In this document: piece by piece, positions 23,693 through 32,205 of the stretch | How the letters are laid out: each line of letters starts with the position of its first letter | Numbering within the stretch: position 1 is the first letter of the stretch | NCBI GenBank assembly: GCA_003343905.1 | Contig: QAKI01000057.1 | Coordinates: 154,223-218,222 of the forward strand | Length of the DNA stretch: 64,000 bases | Source: Subdoligranulum variabile | GTDB lineage: Bacteria; Bacillota; Clostridia; Oscillospirales; Ruminococcaceae | Reading direction: 5' to 3' | The notes under the pieces: model-generated | Database searches by the model: none | Seen by the model: only the letters and a program-made list of their open reading frames with translations | Told to the model about the DNA's origin: nothing | Made by a program: the position numbers and the translations under genes

Positions 23693-24695
23693 ACAGACGC
23701 CCCCTTTTCCGATGCAGCAGCAGATGCAGGAAGAACGGCCCGCCGATCAGGGAGAGCAAAATGCCTACCGGCAGCTCAAAGGGCGCAAACAGCATACGCG
23801 CGATAATATCGCAGAACACCACAAAGGCCGCCCCCAGCAGGGCGGACGCCGGGATCAGGACCCGGTGGTCCGTGCCCACAAAACGCCGGACGATATGCGG
23901 CGCCAGCAGGCCCACAAAACTCAGCAGGCCCGCAAAGCTGACCGCAGCCCCCGCCAGCAGCGCCGCCGCCAGAATGCCCAAGAACCGCGTGCGGGTCACA
24001 TGAAGCCCCAGCCCGGCGGCGCTTTCTTCCCCCAGGCAGAGCACGTTCAGGTCCACCGCCAGCAAAATGGCCAGCAGCAGTCCGGCAGCCAGGTACGGCA
24101 GCGCCGCCGCTAGCATCGACATGGTGACGCCGGACAGCCCGCCGGTCATGAAGCCAGGCGAACTGGCTACGATCTCCGGCCAGAGGAGTTTGAGCGTGTT
24201 CAGCCCGGCCGTGAGCATACCGCTGACCGCAAGACCGGCCAGCACCAGCGTGGTGCGCGAAAGCCCGGCCCGCCACGCCAGCGCGTACACCAGCATCGAA
24301 CAGCCGAGCGCCCCAAGGAAAGAGGCAAACTGCACGCTGCCCGGCACTGCGGGGGCCACGACCATGGCCGCCATGGCAAAAAAGCCCGCGCCCGCGTTGA
24401 CGCCGATGACGTTGGGGCTGGCCATTGCGTTATTGAGCACCGCCTGCAGCAGAACACCGGCTACCGCCAGCGCCGCCCCGGCCCCCAGCCCCGCCAGCAT
24501 ACGCGGCAGGCGCACATACGCGATCACGCGCCACACCGTATCCTGCGGGTCACGGGTACACAAAGCCTGCCAAAGCTGCGGCAGCGTGTACCGCTGGCTG
24601 CCCAGGCAAAGCCCGGCCACCGCGGCCACGAGAACCGCCACCAACAAACCCGCCAGCACCAGCCCGGCCCGTTCCTGTTTTTGTATCTTCTTCAT
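23685..24695 (-). CDS. FecCD/BtuC family ABC transporter permease
   Basis: A 336-residue polytopic permease with about nine to ten membrane helices. Family signatures: RLPRMLAGLGAGAALAVAG, NAMASPNVIGVNAGAGFF, and the cytoplasmic coupling segment LGLHVTRTRFLG. The end reads LPVGILLSLIGGPFFLHLL, conserved in BtuC/FhuB. It overlaps the ATPase gene by 8 bases. As part of the riboswitch-controlled operon it probably moves corrinoids. It would need a substrate-binding protein encoded elsewhere, possibly the one at 42421-43470. Confidence 0.88.
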   Translation of the reverse strand: MKKIQKQERAGLVLAGLLVAVLVAAVAGLCLGSQRYTLPQLWQALCTRDPQDTVWRVIAYVRLPRMLAGLGAGAALAVAGVLLQAVLNNAMASPNVIGVNAGAGFFAMAAMVVAPAVPGSVQFASFLGALGCSMLVYALAWRAGLSRTTLVLAGLAVSGMLTAGLNTLKLLWPEIVASSPGFMTGGLSGVTMSMLAAALPYLAAGLLLAILLAVDLNVLCLGEESAAGLGLHVTRTRFLGILAAALLAGAAVSFAGLLSFVGLLAPHIVRRFVGTDHRVLIPASALLGAAFVVFCDIIARMLFAPFELPVGILLSLIGGPFFLHLLLHRKRGRLYV

Positions 24696-24700
24696 CTATT

Positions 24701-25378
24701 TCATCCTTGCCATCCCCGCCGGGCGGGGTCCAGACGGTCGGTAGCCGTGTACAGCAGCGCATTGCAGATGGCCGCCGCCACCGTGCTGCCGCCTTTGCGG
24801 CCCATCGCCGCGATACAGGGGACCCCGTAGGCCGTACAGGCCGCGAACAGGCGTTCCTTGCTTTCCACTACATTGACGAACCCCACCGGGACCGCCACGA
24901 TCAGCGCCGGGCGCAGGCCCTGCTGTTCGATCAGGTCGCACAGCGTCAAAAGCGCCGTGGGCGCGTTGCCCACCGCGAACAGTGCGCCGGGGCAGACGGC
25001 TGCGGCGTGCCGCATGGCCGCAACGGCGCGGGTCGTGCCCGCCTGCCGGGCCGCCTGTGCCACCGCCGGGTCCGCCATATAGCAGTGGCCTTCTGTGCCA
25101 AGGGCCGCCAGCGCCGGTTTGCTGATCCCCGCCAGCGCCATGTTGGTATCGGTCACGATGGGGGCCGCTTTGTGTAGCGCCGCGATGCCCGCAGCCACCG
25201 CATGGGCGGTGAAGCGCAGACTGTGCGCATATTCAAAGTCCGCCGTCGCATGGATCACGCGGCGGATCACGGCGGCGTTTTCCGCTTCCAGGCGGATGCC
25301 GCTCTGTTCCAGTTCTTCCTCGATGATCCGCATACTGGTCCGCTCGATATCCGCGGGCAGCGTGTGGGTGATCTTCAT
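24701..25378 (-). CDS. cbiC: Cobalt-precorrin-8 (precorrin-8X) methylmutase
   Basis: Moves a methyl group from C11 to C12 to form cobyrinic acid. It has 225 residues. It begins with the family segment IERTSMRIIEEEL and contains RRVIHATADFEYAHSLRF, which holds the catalytic histidine, and TDTNMALAGISK. The C-terminus has PVGFVNVVESKE and MGRKGGSTVAAAICNALL, both diagnostic. The start at 25378 overlaps the cbiP stop (ATGA). The frame open further upstream is cbiP shadow. Confidence 0.95.
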   Translation of the reverse strand: MKITHTLPADIERTSMRIIEEELEQSGIRLEAENAAVIRRVIHATADFEYAHSLRFTAHAVAAGIAALHKAAPIVTDTNMALAGISKPALAALGTEGHCYMADPAVAQAARQAGTTRAVAAMRHAAAVCPGALFAVGNAPTALLTLCDLIEQQGLRPALIVAVPVGFVNVVESKERLFAACTAYGVPCIAAMGRKGGSTVAAAICNALLYTATDRLDPARRGWQG

Positions 25379-26871
25379 TGGTATTCCTCCATCAGGCGGT
25401 AGACCGCCTGCATATCCAGTGCCCGGCGCACGCCGTCCGCCAGGCGGTCGAACTGCCGCTGCTGATATACCGCGTGGGGCACGGCCTGCGCCTTGTGAAC
25501 GGGTATCCCCTTGCGGGCGCAGAGCCATTCGGCCAGCCTGACCGTAAGTTCCCCGGTATCGAACAGGCCGTGCAGATAGGTGCCGAACACCGTGCCGCAG
25601 CGGCAGCCCTCGCGGCTTCCGTCGGCAAGGATGCAGAAAGGCTCCCCTTCTGTTTGGGTATGGCCCATGTGGATCTCGTAGCCGTCCAGCGCTGCCCCGG
25701 CCAGCGGGCCTTCCCGGACCGTTCCCTGTACACGGGTGCGGGTCTTTTCGGCCGAGAACACCGTTTCCACCGGCAGCAGGCCCAGACCGCGCAGGCTGCC
25801 GCCCGCCGTGCCGCCGTCTGTGCCCTCCGGGTCATAGAGAGCGCGCCCCAACATCTGGTAGCCGCCGCAGACGCCCAGTACCGGCGTTCCGGCCGCCGCA
25901 CACTTGAGCACAGCCGCTTCCAGCCCGTTCTGACGCATCCACAAAAGGTCCTCCATCGTATTTTTGGTGCCCGGCAAAACGATCAGGTCCGGGCGCCCCA
26001 GCGCCGAAGATTCCTGCACATACCGCACACCGAGGGCGGGGTGGTTTTCCAGCGGCGCAAAATCCGTGAAGTTGGACAGGCGCGGCAGACGGACCACCGC
26101 CACATCCACCGGCTTGTGGACCGAAGCACTTCCCAGGCAGGGGGCCAGAGAATCCTCGTCGTCGATCTCCACGTCCAGATACGGCACCACGCCCAGCACC
26201 GGCAGGCCGGTACGTTCTTCCAGCATGGCCAGCCCCGGCTGAAGGATCGAAAGGTCGCCCCGGAATTTATTGATGATCAGCCCGCCGATGCGCGCCCGTT
26301 CCGCCGGTTCCAGCAGCGACACCGTGCCGTAAAGCTGGGCGAAAACCCCGCCGCGGTCGATGTCCCCGGCCAACAGGACCGGCGCGTTGATGTGCGCCGC
26401 CAGCCCCATATTGACGATGTCATCCTCTTTGAGGTTGATCTCTGCCGGGCTGCCGGCGCCCTCGACCACGATGACATCGTATTCCTGTTCCAACTGACGG
26501 TAGGCGTCCAGAATTTCGGGGATCAGGCTTTTTTTATAGCGGAAGTACTCCTGTGCCGGCATCTGCCCGCGCACTTCGCCGCAGACGATGACCTGGCTGC
26601 CCGTATCGCTGCAGGGTTTGAGCAGCACCGGGTTCATGCGCACGTCGGGTTCCACCCCGGCGGCCTGCGCCTGCACCACCTGCGCGCGGCCCATCTCCCA
26701 GCCGTCCCGCGTGACGTAGCTGTTCAGCGCCATGTTCTGGCTTTTGAAGGGCGCCACCCGCAGGCCGTCCTGCGCAAAGATACGGCAGAGGGCCGCACAC
26801 AAAAGGCTTTTCCCCGCTCCGGACATGGTCCCCTGCACCATGATTCGGCGCGCCCGTCCCGTTTTGCTCAT
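25375..26871 (-). CDS. cbiP: Cobyric acid synthase
   Basis: Amidates positions b, d, e and g of adenosylcobyrinate a,c-diamide using glutamine and ATP. It has 498 residues. The N-terminal ATPase domain has the P-loop-like GTMSGAGKS (about 14-22), FKSQNMALNS, and VVEGAGSPAEINL. The C-terminal class I amidotransferase domain has the nucleophile cysteine in GVCGGYQMLG and the histidine in YLHGLFD. It overlaps cobD and cbiC by ATGA. Also known as cobQ. Confidence 0.96.
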   Translation of the reverse strand: MSKTGRARRIMVQGTMSGAGKSLLCAALCRIFAQDGLRVAPFKSQNMALNSYVTRDGWEMGRAQVVQAQAAGVEPDVRMNPVLLKPCSDTGSQVIVCGEVRGQMPAQEYFRYKKSLIPEILDAYRQLEQEYDVIVVEGAGSPAEINLKEDDIVNMGLAAHINAPVLLAGDIDRGGVFAQLYGTVSLLEPAERARIGGLIINKFRGDLSILQPGLAMLEERTGLPVLGVVPYLDVEIDDEDSLAPCLGSASVHKPVDVAVVRLPRLSNFTDFAPLENHPALGVRYVQESSALGRPDLIVLPGTKNTMEDLLWMRQNGLEAAVLKCAAAGTPVLGVCGGYQMLGRALYDPEGTDGGTAGGSLRGLGLLPVETVFSAEKTRTRVQGTVREGPLAGAALDGYEIHMGHTQTEGEPFCILADGSREGCRCGTVFGTYLHGLFDTGELTVRLAEWLCARKGIPVHKAQAVPHAVYQQRQFDRLADGVRRALDMQAVYRLMEEYQ

Positions 26872-27920
26872 CTCAGGATCTCCTTCAATTCCCGCAGCAG
26901 CCGGTCGTTTTCCGGCTGCGTCCGCACGGCCGTCCGATACCAGGTATCGTCAAGCCCCGGATAATTTCCACATCCGCGCAGCAAAATGCCGCGCTCACGC
27001 AGCGCCGCCAGCAGCGGCTTTTCGCACTGGAAAAGCAGATAGTTGGCTTCCCCCGGAACGACCCGCAGCCCCAGCGCCCGCAGCCCCTGCTGCAAATAGC
27101 GGCGCTGCGACGCCGTAAGCGCCCGCACCTGCCGGACGTATTCTTTCTCCCGCAGGGCCGCGCAGCCCGCCGCCTGGGCCAGCGTGCTGACCGCCCAGGG
27201 CGGCCCGGCTTCCCGCATGGCCGCCAGCAGGCCGCCGTCCGAACAAAGCGCATAGCCCAGGCGCACCCCGGCCATGGCGTACAGCTTGGTAAAGGCTTTG
27301 AGCAGTACCAGCCGGGGAAAGTCCGCCAACAGCGGCAGCAGCGTGTGTGCCGCTGGCTCGTCGAGAAATTCACCGAAGCACTCATCCACCACCAGCAATG
27401 CGCCCACGGCGGCACATCGCTCCACGATGCGCCGCAGCAGCGGCATCGGCGTGGTGCGGCCGGTGGGGTTGTTCGGTTCGCACAAAAACACCATGTCGAT
27501 CTGCGGGGTAATGGCTGCGAGGAATTCTTCCCCCACTTCAAAGTCGCGGTCCGCCCGCAGCGGGCTGTGCACGACCGCGCAGCCCACGCTGCGCAGCGCG
27601 GCCTCGTACTCGGCAAAAGCCGGGGCGGGCACAAGGGCCTGTTTGGGCCGCAGCGCCGCCGCCAGCCGCCAGATCAGGTCCGCCGCGCCGTTGCCGCACA
27701 GGAACCATTCTTCCGGGCAGGCATAACTTGCCGCCAGTTCGGCGCGCAGGGCGCGGCAAAGCGGGTCCGGGTAGCGGTCCGCCTGTACCGCAGCCGCCGC
27801 GATGGCCGCACGCACCCCTTCCGGCACACCCAGCGGGCTGACATTTGCGGAAAAATCCAACGGCGCCACACCGTACTCCCGTTCAAACCCGGCCCAGTCG
27901 CCGCCATGTACAAGCTGCAT
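26868..27920 (-). CDS. cobD: Threonine-phosphate decarboxylase, PLP-dependent
   Basis: Makes (R)-1-amino-2-propanol O-2-phosphate, the linker of the nucleotide loop, from L-threonine phosphate. It has 350 residues and the class I/II aminotransferase fold. It opens HGGDWAGFEREYG and DFSANVSPLGVP, has the cofactor region CEPNNPTGR, and the PLP lysine in LLKAFTKLYAMAGVRLGY. The C-terminal arginine is in WYRTAVRT. Position between cbiP and cbiB supports CobD rather than histidinol-phosphate aminotransferase. A threonine kinase (PduX type) is not in the window. Confidence 0.92.
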   Translation of the reverse strand: MQLVHGGDWAGFEREYGVAPLDFSANVSPLGVPEGVRAAIAAAAVQADRYPDPLCRALRAELAASYACPEEWFLCGNGAADLIWRLAAALRPKQALVPAPAFAEYEAALRSVGCAVVHSPLRADRDFEVGEEFLAAITPQIDMVFLCEPNNPTGRTTPMPLLRRIVERCAAVGALLVVDECFGEFLDEPAAHTLLPLLADFPRLVLLKAFTKLYAMAGVRLGYALCSDGGLLAAMREAGPPWAVSTLAQAAGCAALREKEYVRQVRALTASQRRYLQQGLRALGLRVVPGEANYLLFQCEKPLLAALRERGILLRGCGNYPGLDDTWYRTAVRTQPENDRLLRELKEILR

Positions 27921-27926
27921 TTTTTC

Positions 27927-28895
27927 TTACCTCCCCAGCCAAAGAATCCCTGCCAACAGGAACAACCCCAACCCGAGCGCCAGCAAAGACGCCGCGTAGA
28001 GCATACGGTTGGCGCGCAGAATGTCCTGCGGTTCTACCGGCCGCCGGGCGTCCCCGATCGTCGGTTTGGGGTAATACTCCCCAAAATACCAGGCCGGTCC
28101 CGCCAACTGGACCCCCAGCGCCCCGGCGCAGGCGGATTCGGTCTGTGCGCTGTTCGGGCTGGCATGGCAGCGGCGGTCCCGCCGCCAGATGCGCCAGGCC
28201 CCCCGCGCGTCCTGCCCGGTGAGCGCCGCGGCGGCGATCCACAGGCAGGCGGCCAGGCGGGACGGCAGATAGTTCACTGCGTCGTCCAGCTTGGCAGCCG
28301 TCCGGCCGAAATGCAGGTAGCGGTCGTTTTTATACCCCACCATGCTGTCCATCGTGTTGACGGCCTTATAGCAGAGCGCCAGCGGCGCGCCGCCGAGCAG
28401 CATATAGAAAAGCGGCGCCGCCACGCCGTCGGAAAAATTCTCTGCGACGGTCTCCACGGCGGCTTTCGTCACGCCTTCTTTGCTCAATGCCTGCGTGTCG
28501 CGCCCGACGATACGCCCCACGGCCCGGCGTGCGCCGGGCAGATCGTCCGCCGCTAGCCGCTCGTACACCCGGCGGCTCTCCTTTGCCAGACCGCGCACGG
28601 CCAAAGCCTGCCAGCACCAGAGCGTTTCAACGGCCAGCCCCAGCAGCGGATGCACCGCCCGCGCGGCAAGGCAGACCAGCAGCGTGACGGCCAGCGTACC
28701 CAGCGGCAGCACGGCCGCCAGCACCCGGCCCGCAGCCCGTTCGCCCTGGGGCGTAGCCGGGAAGCGCCGCCGCAGCGTGCGTTCCAGGCGGGTGATGCAG
28801 CGGCCCATATACACGACCGGGTGGGGCATCCATTCCGGGTCCGCCAGAAGAAGGTCCAGCAGGAAGCCCAGCAGGATCGCGGCGCAGCGCATCAT
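27927..28895 (-). CDS. cbiB: Adenosylcobinamide-phosphate synthase
   Basis: The membrane enzyme that joins aminopropanol phosphate to adenosylcobyric acid. It has 322 residues with four to five membrane segments. Signatures are DLLLADPEWMPHPVVYMGRCI at the N-terminus, VGRDTQALSKEGVTKAAVETVAENFSDG, and VNTMDSMVGYKNDRYLHFGRTAAKLDDAVNYLP. All are diagnostic for CbiB/CobD(Pseudomonas). The end TLNANRML-like membrane tail is normal. Its start overlaps the phosphatase gene by ATGA. Confidence 0.95.
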   Translation of the reverse strand: MMRCAAILLGFLLDLLLADPEWMPHPVVYMGRCITRLERTLRRRFPATPQGERAAGRVLAAVLPLGTLAVTLLVCLAARAVHPLLGLAVETLWCWQALAVRGLAKESRRVYERLAADDLPGARRAVGRIVGRDTQALSKEGVTKAAVETVAENFSDGVAAPLFYMLLGGAPLALCYKAVNTMDSMVGYKNDRYLHFGRTAAKLDDAVNYLPSRLAACLWIAAAALTGQDARGAWRIWRRDRRCHASPNSAQTESACAGALGVQLAGPAWYFGEYYPKPTIGDARRPVEPQDILRANRMLYAASLLALGLGLFLLAGILWLGR

Positions 28896-29491
28896 CGGCC
28901 CTGCTCCTTCGTGTACTGCACTGTTTCCAGCAGCGTCAGGGTGTGTTCCTGCGGCCAGCGGGACGCATCCAGTTTATAGCCCCCCGCGTTGGGCGCGCAC
29001 CAGTGGTAGTATTCGTGATGGGGCACGGCGTAGCGTTCCATCACTGCCATCTGGGTGCCGCCGTGCGCCACGATGACAAGCTGGCTGCGCCCTTCCCGGA
29101 AGGCTGTATCCAACAGTTCCGCGAAAGCACGGCAGGTGCGGGCGCTGAACTGGTCCTTGCGCTCCCCGTCGGGACAGGGGGACTCGCAGTTGGACTGGAC
29201 CCATTCCAGATAATCCGGGTCATGTTCCATCTCGATATAATTCCGGCCTTCAAAGCTGCCGAAGCACATTTCCTTGAAGTCCTCGACGACCACCTGCCGG
29301 GCCGACGGGAAGAGGATCTCCGCCGTTTGCCGGGCGCGGATCAGGGGCGAAACATAGACCACATCCGGCGAGAAACCGGCCGGGCGGAGCTTCGCGCGCC
29401 CCTCCGCACACAGCGGGATGTCCCGCTGGCCCTGGTAGCGTTTTTCTTTATTGTAAGCCGTCGTGCCGTGACGCAGCAGATAGAGGATCAT
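28892..29491 (-). CDS. cobC: Histidine phosphatase, probable alpha-ribazole phosphatase
   Basis: Removes phosphate from alpha-ribazole 5'-phosphate or from adenosylcobalamin 5'-phosphate late in the pathway. It has 199 residues. The phosphoglycerate-mutase-like core has the catalytic RHG at residues 7-9, SPLIRARQTAEIL with its arginine, the GSFEGRNYIEME segment typical of CobC-like enzymes, and the second histidine in IVAHGG. The ATG at 29491 has GGAAG upstream; the frame remains open further but is antisense to the real genes. The assignment as CobC rests mainly on operon position. Confidence 0.85.
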   Translation of the reverse strand: MILYLLRHGTTAYNKEKRYQGQRDIPLCAEGRAKLRPAGFSPDVVYVSPLIRARQTAEILFPSARQVVVEDFKEMCFGSFEGRNYIEMEHDPDYLEWVQSNCESPCPDGERKDQFSARTCRAFAELLDTAFREGRSQLVIVAHGGTQMAVMERYAVPHHEYYHWCAPNAGGYKLDASRWPQEHTLTLLETVQYTKEQGR

Positions 29492-29826
29492 TGTGGTAAA
29501 CTTCCTTTCAATAGGATCGGCAAGCCGTAAAAAACACGGATCACCGTATCGGCGCGCCGGGCCAGCAAGGCGTTCAAACGCCCGGCCGCCTCCCGCGCAG
29601 CCCGCTGGGCGGGGTCCGCCGGGACCACGCCGCCCCCGGTCTCGGTGGCGATGACCACCGGGTACGCACACAGGCGGCCGGCCAGCGTTTCCAGATCGTC
29701 CGCCTGCGCCGCCAGTTCCTGCACGTCCCACACCGCATACTGGGGCAGTTCTTCCCTGCCGCAGTGCAGCAGTTGGCAGGCATAGTCCCGTTTGCCGCTG
29801 TACAGCGGCCCGAACAGAAAGATCAT
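29488..29826 (-). CDS. Short CobU-like protein lacking the guanylylation region
   Basis: A 112-residue P-loop protein related to CobU. It begins IFLFGPLYSGKRDYA (nucleotide-binding loop at residues 6-13), and its C-terminal half TETGGGVVPADPAQR, AAGRLNALLARRADTV and GLPILLKG matches the end of classical CobU well. It lacks the middle segment in which CobU carries the guanylylated histidine (the HRxxR region seen in the full-length copy at 30596). It could be a kinase-only enzyme, a regulatory partner of CobU, or an enzyme for another substrate. It is coupled by ATGA to cobS and cobC. Confidence 0.7.
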   Translation of the reverse strand: MIFLFGPLYSGKRDYACQLLHCGREELPQYAVWDVQELAAQADDLETLAGRLCAYPVVIATETGGGVVPADPAQRAAREAAGRLNALLARRADTVIRVFYGLPILLKGSLPQ

Positions 29827-30599
29827 AGCATTCCCTCCACGATCTGACAGGCGACCAGCGCCGCCAGCATCCAGAGTTCCGCCCGCTGCAGGAACCACCC
29901 CGCCAGATCGCCCGAAATACCGCCGAACTGCCGGGCCGCAACGGTGCGGTAGCGCCACAGCGCCAGCAGGGCCGCCGCCGCCATCGCCGCGCCGCAGGCC
30001 CCGCCCACGAGCGCCAGCGCCGCACACAGCAGCGCCGCCAGAACGCCAAGCACACGGCGCACCGTGGCGCGGTCCGCCGCTGTGGCGAAGGAATGGGCCA
30101 GCCCGGTGTTTTTCGCCAGCGGCAGCGCCGCCACCGCCCAGCCGGACAGCGCGCGCTCCAGCACGAACCCCAGCCCCAGGCAGAGCAGCGCCCGGACGTT
30201 CAAAGCAAGCGAGGCGCACAGCGCAAAGTATAAGATCAGGTAGCTGCCCACCCGGATCACCGCGAAGGCCCCGCAATGGGGGTCCTTGAGGATCGCCTGC
30301 TTTTTTTCGGCATCGGCATAGCTGGCCAGCGCGTCGCTGGTATCGGCATAGCCGTCCAGATGGATGCCGCCGGTGACCGCCACCGGCAGCAGGCACAGCC
30401 CGGCGGCGCGCAGCAGTTCCGGGACCGGCGCATACAGGCACAGCAGCCCCCACGCCCCGTACAAAAGGCCGCACACGACCCCGACCAGCGGGAACGCGCA
30501 CAGCGCATAGCGCATATTGTCCTTATTCCATACCGGCTGCGGCACCGGCACCGCGCTGAACATGGCAAAGGCCACCGCAATGGTCTGCGCAGCGATCAA
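29823..30599 (-). CDS. cobS: Cobalamin synthase (adenosylcobinamide-GDP ribazoletransferase)
   Basis: A membrane enzyme that joins activated cobinamide to alpha-ribazole. It has 258 residues and about six membrane segments. The diagnostic acidic motif GGIHLDGYADTSDALAS is at about residues 77-93. VPVPQPVWN near the N-terminus and the YRTVAARQFGGISGDLAGW segment near the C-terminus also match CobS. It starts at a TTG (30599) that overlaps the cobU stop and has GGGAGGGG upstream. Confidence 0.94.
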   Translation of the reverse strand: MIAAQTIAVAFAMFSAVPVPQPVWNKDNMRYALCAFPLVGVVCGLLYGAWGLLCLYAPVPELLRAAGLCLLPVAVTGGIHLDGYADTSDALASYADAEKKQAILKDPHCGAFAVIRVGSYLILYFALCASLALNVRALLCLGLGFVLERALSGWAVAALPLAKNTGLAHSFATAADRATVRRVLGVLAALLCAALALVGGACGAAMAAAALLALWRYRTVAARQFGGISGDLAGWFLQRAELWMLAALVACQIVEGML

Positions 30600-31132
30600 A
30601 GTTCTTCCCCTCCCTTGTAGTAGGCGGCCAGCCCGGCCGTCACTTCACAGACGGCGTCGGCCTGCCGGGCCAGCGCCCGGTGAAGCCCGGCCAGCAGATG
30701 CAGGTACGTTCCTGTATCCCCGGCATAGTCGGTGCCGCCGCAGCCCACTTCGTTGGAAACGATAACAAGATGGCGGCAGCACCGGCACAGGTGGCCGATC
30801 CCCTGCAAAATGCGCGGCCCGGCTTCCTCCGCCGGGGCGGCGCCGTACAGTTCGTTGGCCGCCAGATTGCCCAGGTCTTCCAGCAAGATCGTACCACGGC
30901 CGTCAAGCGCCTGCACCGGGATGCCGGTCAGGTCCTGCGGGCGTTCCAGCGTGGCGAACCCGCGCCCGGCGCGCTGGCGGCGGTGCCGTTCGACCCGCCT
31001 GCGGCATTCGTCGTCCCAGACCTGCATGGTCGCCAGGTAGGTGCGCGGCCCCGTCCCGGCCAGGCGCACAGCCAGCCGCTCGGCATATTCGCTTTTGCCG
31101 CTGCCCGACCCACCGATCACAAGAGTCAGCAT
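30596..31132 (-). CDS. cobU: Adenosylcobinamide kinase / guanylyltransferase
   Basis: Phosphorylates adenosylcobinamide and then transfers GMP to it. It has 178 residues. The P-loop GGSGSGKSEYAE is at residues 7-18, TYLATMQVWDDECRRRVERHRRQR includes the histidine that is guanylylated in Salmonella CobU, and LLEDLGNLAAN and VSNEVGCGGTDY are conserved. The C-terminal part diverges from the Salmonella-type NEVGxGIVP sequence, which the short paralogue downstream keeps. It overlaps cobT by 7 bases. Confidence 0.93.
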   Translation of the reverse strand: MLTLVIGGSGSGKSEYAERLAVRLAGTGPRTYLATMQVWDDECRRRVERHRRQRAGRGFATLERPQDLTGIPVQALDGRGTILLEDLGNLAANELYGAAPAEEAGPRILQGIGHLCRCCRHLVIVSNEVGCGGTDYAGDTGTYLHLLAGLHRALARQADAVCEVTAGLAAYYKGGEEL

Positions 31133-32205
31133 GATGCGTCCCCCTGGGGCGTGTAAGGCTCCATGCCATAGTCCGTAAAGGTGCTGCCGTTGTAGACCGC
31201 CAGCGCCATATCCAGCAGTGGCATGGCCGCCACCGCGCCGGTGCCTTCACCCAGGCGCATCTCCGCCTGCAAGAAGGGGCGCTTTTCCAGCGCGCGCAGC
31301 AGCAGCCCGCCCGCCGGTTCGGCGCTCTGGTGGGTGGCAAAGACGGCGCACGCCGCCTGCGGGCAGAGCCGTACCGCGCACAAAGCGGCGGCGGCGCTGA
31401 TGGCGCCGTCCACCAATACCGGGATACGGCAAAGCGCGCCGCCTAAAAAGACGCCGCACAGCCCTGCAAGGTCGTAACCGCCCACACCAGCCAGCACGCC
31501 GACGGGGTCCCGTGCATCCGGCCGGTTTATTTCCAGCGCCGCCCGGATGGCACGGCGCTTGCGGGCAAGCCCCTCGTCCGAAAGGCCCGCACCGCGCCCG
31601 GCCAGTTCCTCCGGCGTGCGGCCCAGCAGCGCACAGGCCACCGCCGCCGCGGTCGTGGTATTGCCGATGCCCATTTCCCCGGTGGCGAGCAGCCGCACGC
31701 CCTGCGCCTGTTGTTCCCGGACCAGTTCGACCCCCGCAAGGATAGCCCGGCAGGCGGCTTCCCGCGGCATGGCGGGACCTTCGGTGATGTCCTGCGTGCT
31801 GTTGCCGATCCGGCGGTCGATCACGCCGGGGAACGGCGCAAAGTCCCGGATGCCCATATCCACCGGCAGCACCCGGCAGTCCGCCAGCGCCGCCATGCGG
31901 CAGACGTTGCTTTTGCCCTGTGCCAGCATACGGGCCACGATGCCCGTGACCTCGCTGCCCGACTGGGAAACGCCCTGCGCCACCACACCGTTGTCCGCGC
32001 AGAGCACCAGCACGGCGCGGGGCGTCAGTTGCAGCCGGGCGTCGCCGGTCAGGGCTGCCATCCCGGTCAGGGCGTCTTCCAAAAGGCCCAGACTTCCAAG
32101 CGGTTTGGCGCAGGCCGCCCAGTGCTGCCGCGCCTGTTCGCGCGCCTGTTCCGACGCCGGGCGGATAGCCGCCAGCCGTTCTTTCAGCCGTTCTTCTTCA
32201 GACAT
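31126..32205 (-). CDS. cobT: Nicotinate-nucleotide--dimethylbenzimidazole phosphoribosyltransferase
   Basis: Activates the lower-ligand base as alpha-ribotide. It has 359 residues. Signatures are AKPLGSLGLLEDA, VLCADNGVVAQGVSQSG, ATGEMGIGNTTTAAA and, near the end, MRLGEGTGAVAAMPLLDMA, whose glutamate is the catalytic base. The ATG at 32205 follows GGAGCAGGG; the in-frame extension to 32226 is less likely. It overlaps the cbiA stop by 8 bases. Which benzimidazole or purine base is used cannot be told from the sequence. Confidence 0.96.
   Translation of the reverse strand: MSEEERLKERLAAIRPASEQAREQARQHWAACAKPLGSLGLLEDALTGMAALTGDARLQLTPRAVLVLCADNGVVAQGVSQSGSEVTGIVARMLAQGKSNVCRMAALADCRVLPVDMGIRDFAPFPGVIDRRIGNSTQDITEGPAMPREAACRAILAGVELVREQQAQGVRLLATGEMGIGNTTTAAAVACALLGRTPEELAGRGAGLSDEGLARKRRAIRAALEINRPDARDPVGVLAGVGGYDLAGLCGVFLGGALCRIPVLVDGAISAAAALCAVRLCPQAACAVFATHQSAEPAGGLLLRALEKRPFLQAEMRLGEGTGAVAAMPLLDMALAVYNGSTFTDYGMEPYTPQGDASC

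Noticed and set aside
29488..30501. A 337-codon continuous minus-strand frame across the short CobU-like gene and cobS
   Set aside because: The upstream part is the wrong frame of cobS. The short gene has its own ATG at 29826 with GGAGGG and an ATGA overlap with cobS, so no fusion protein is assumed.
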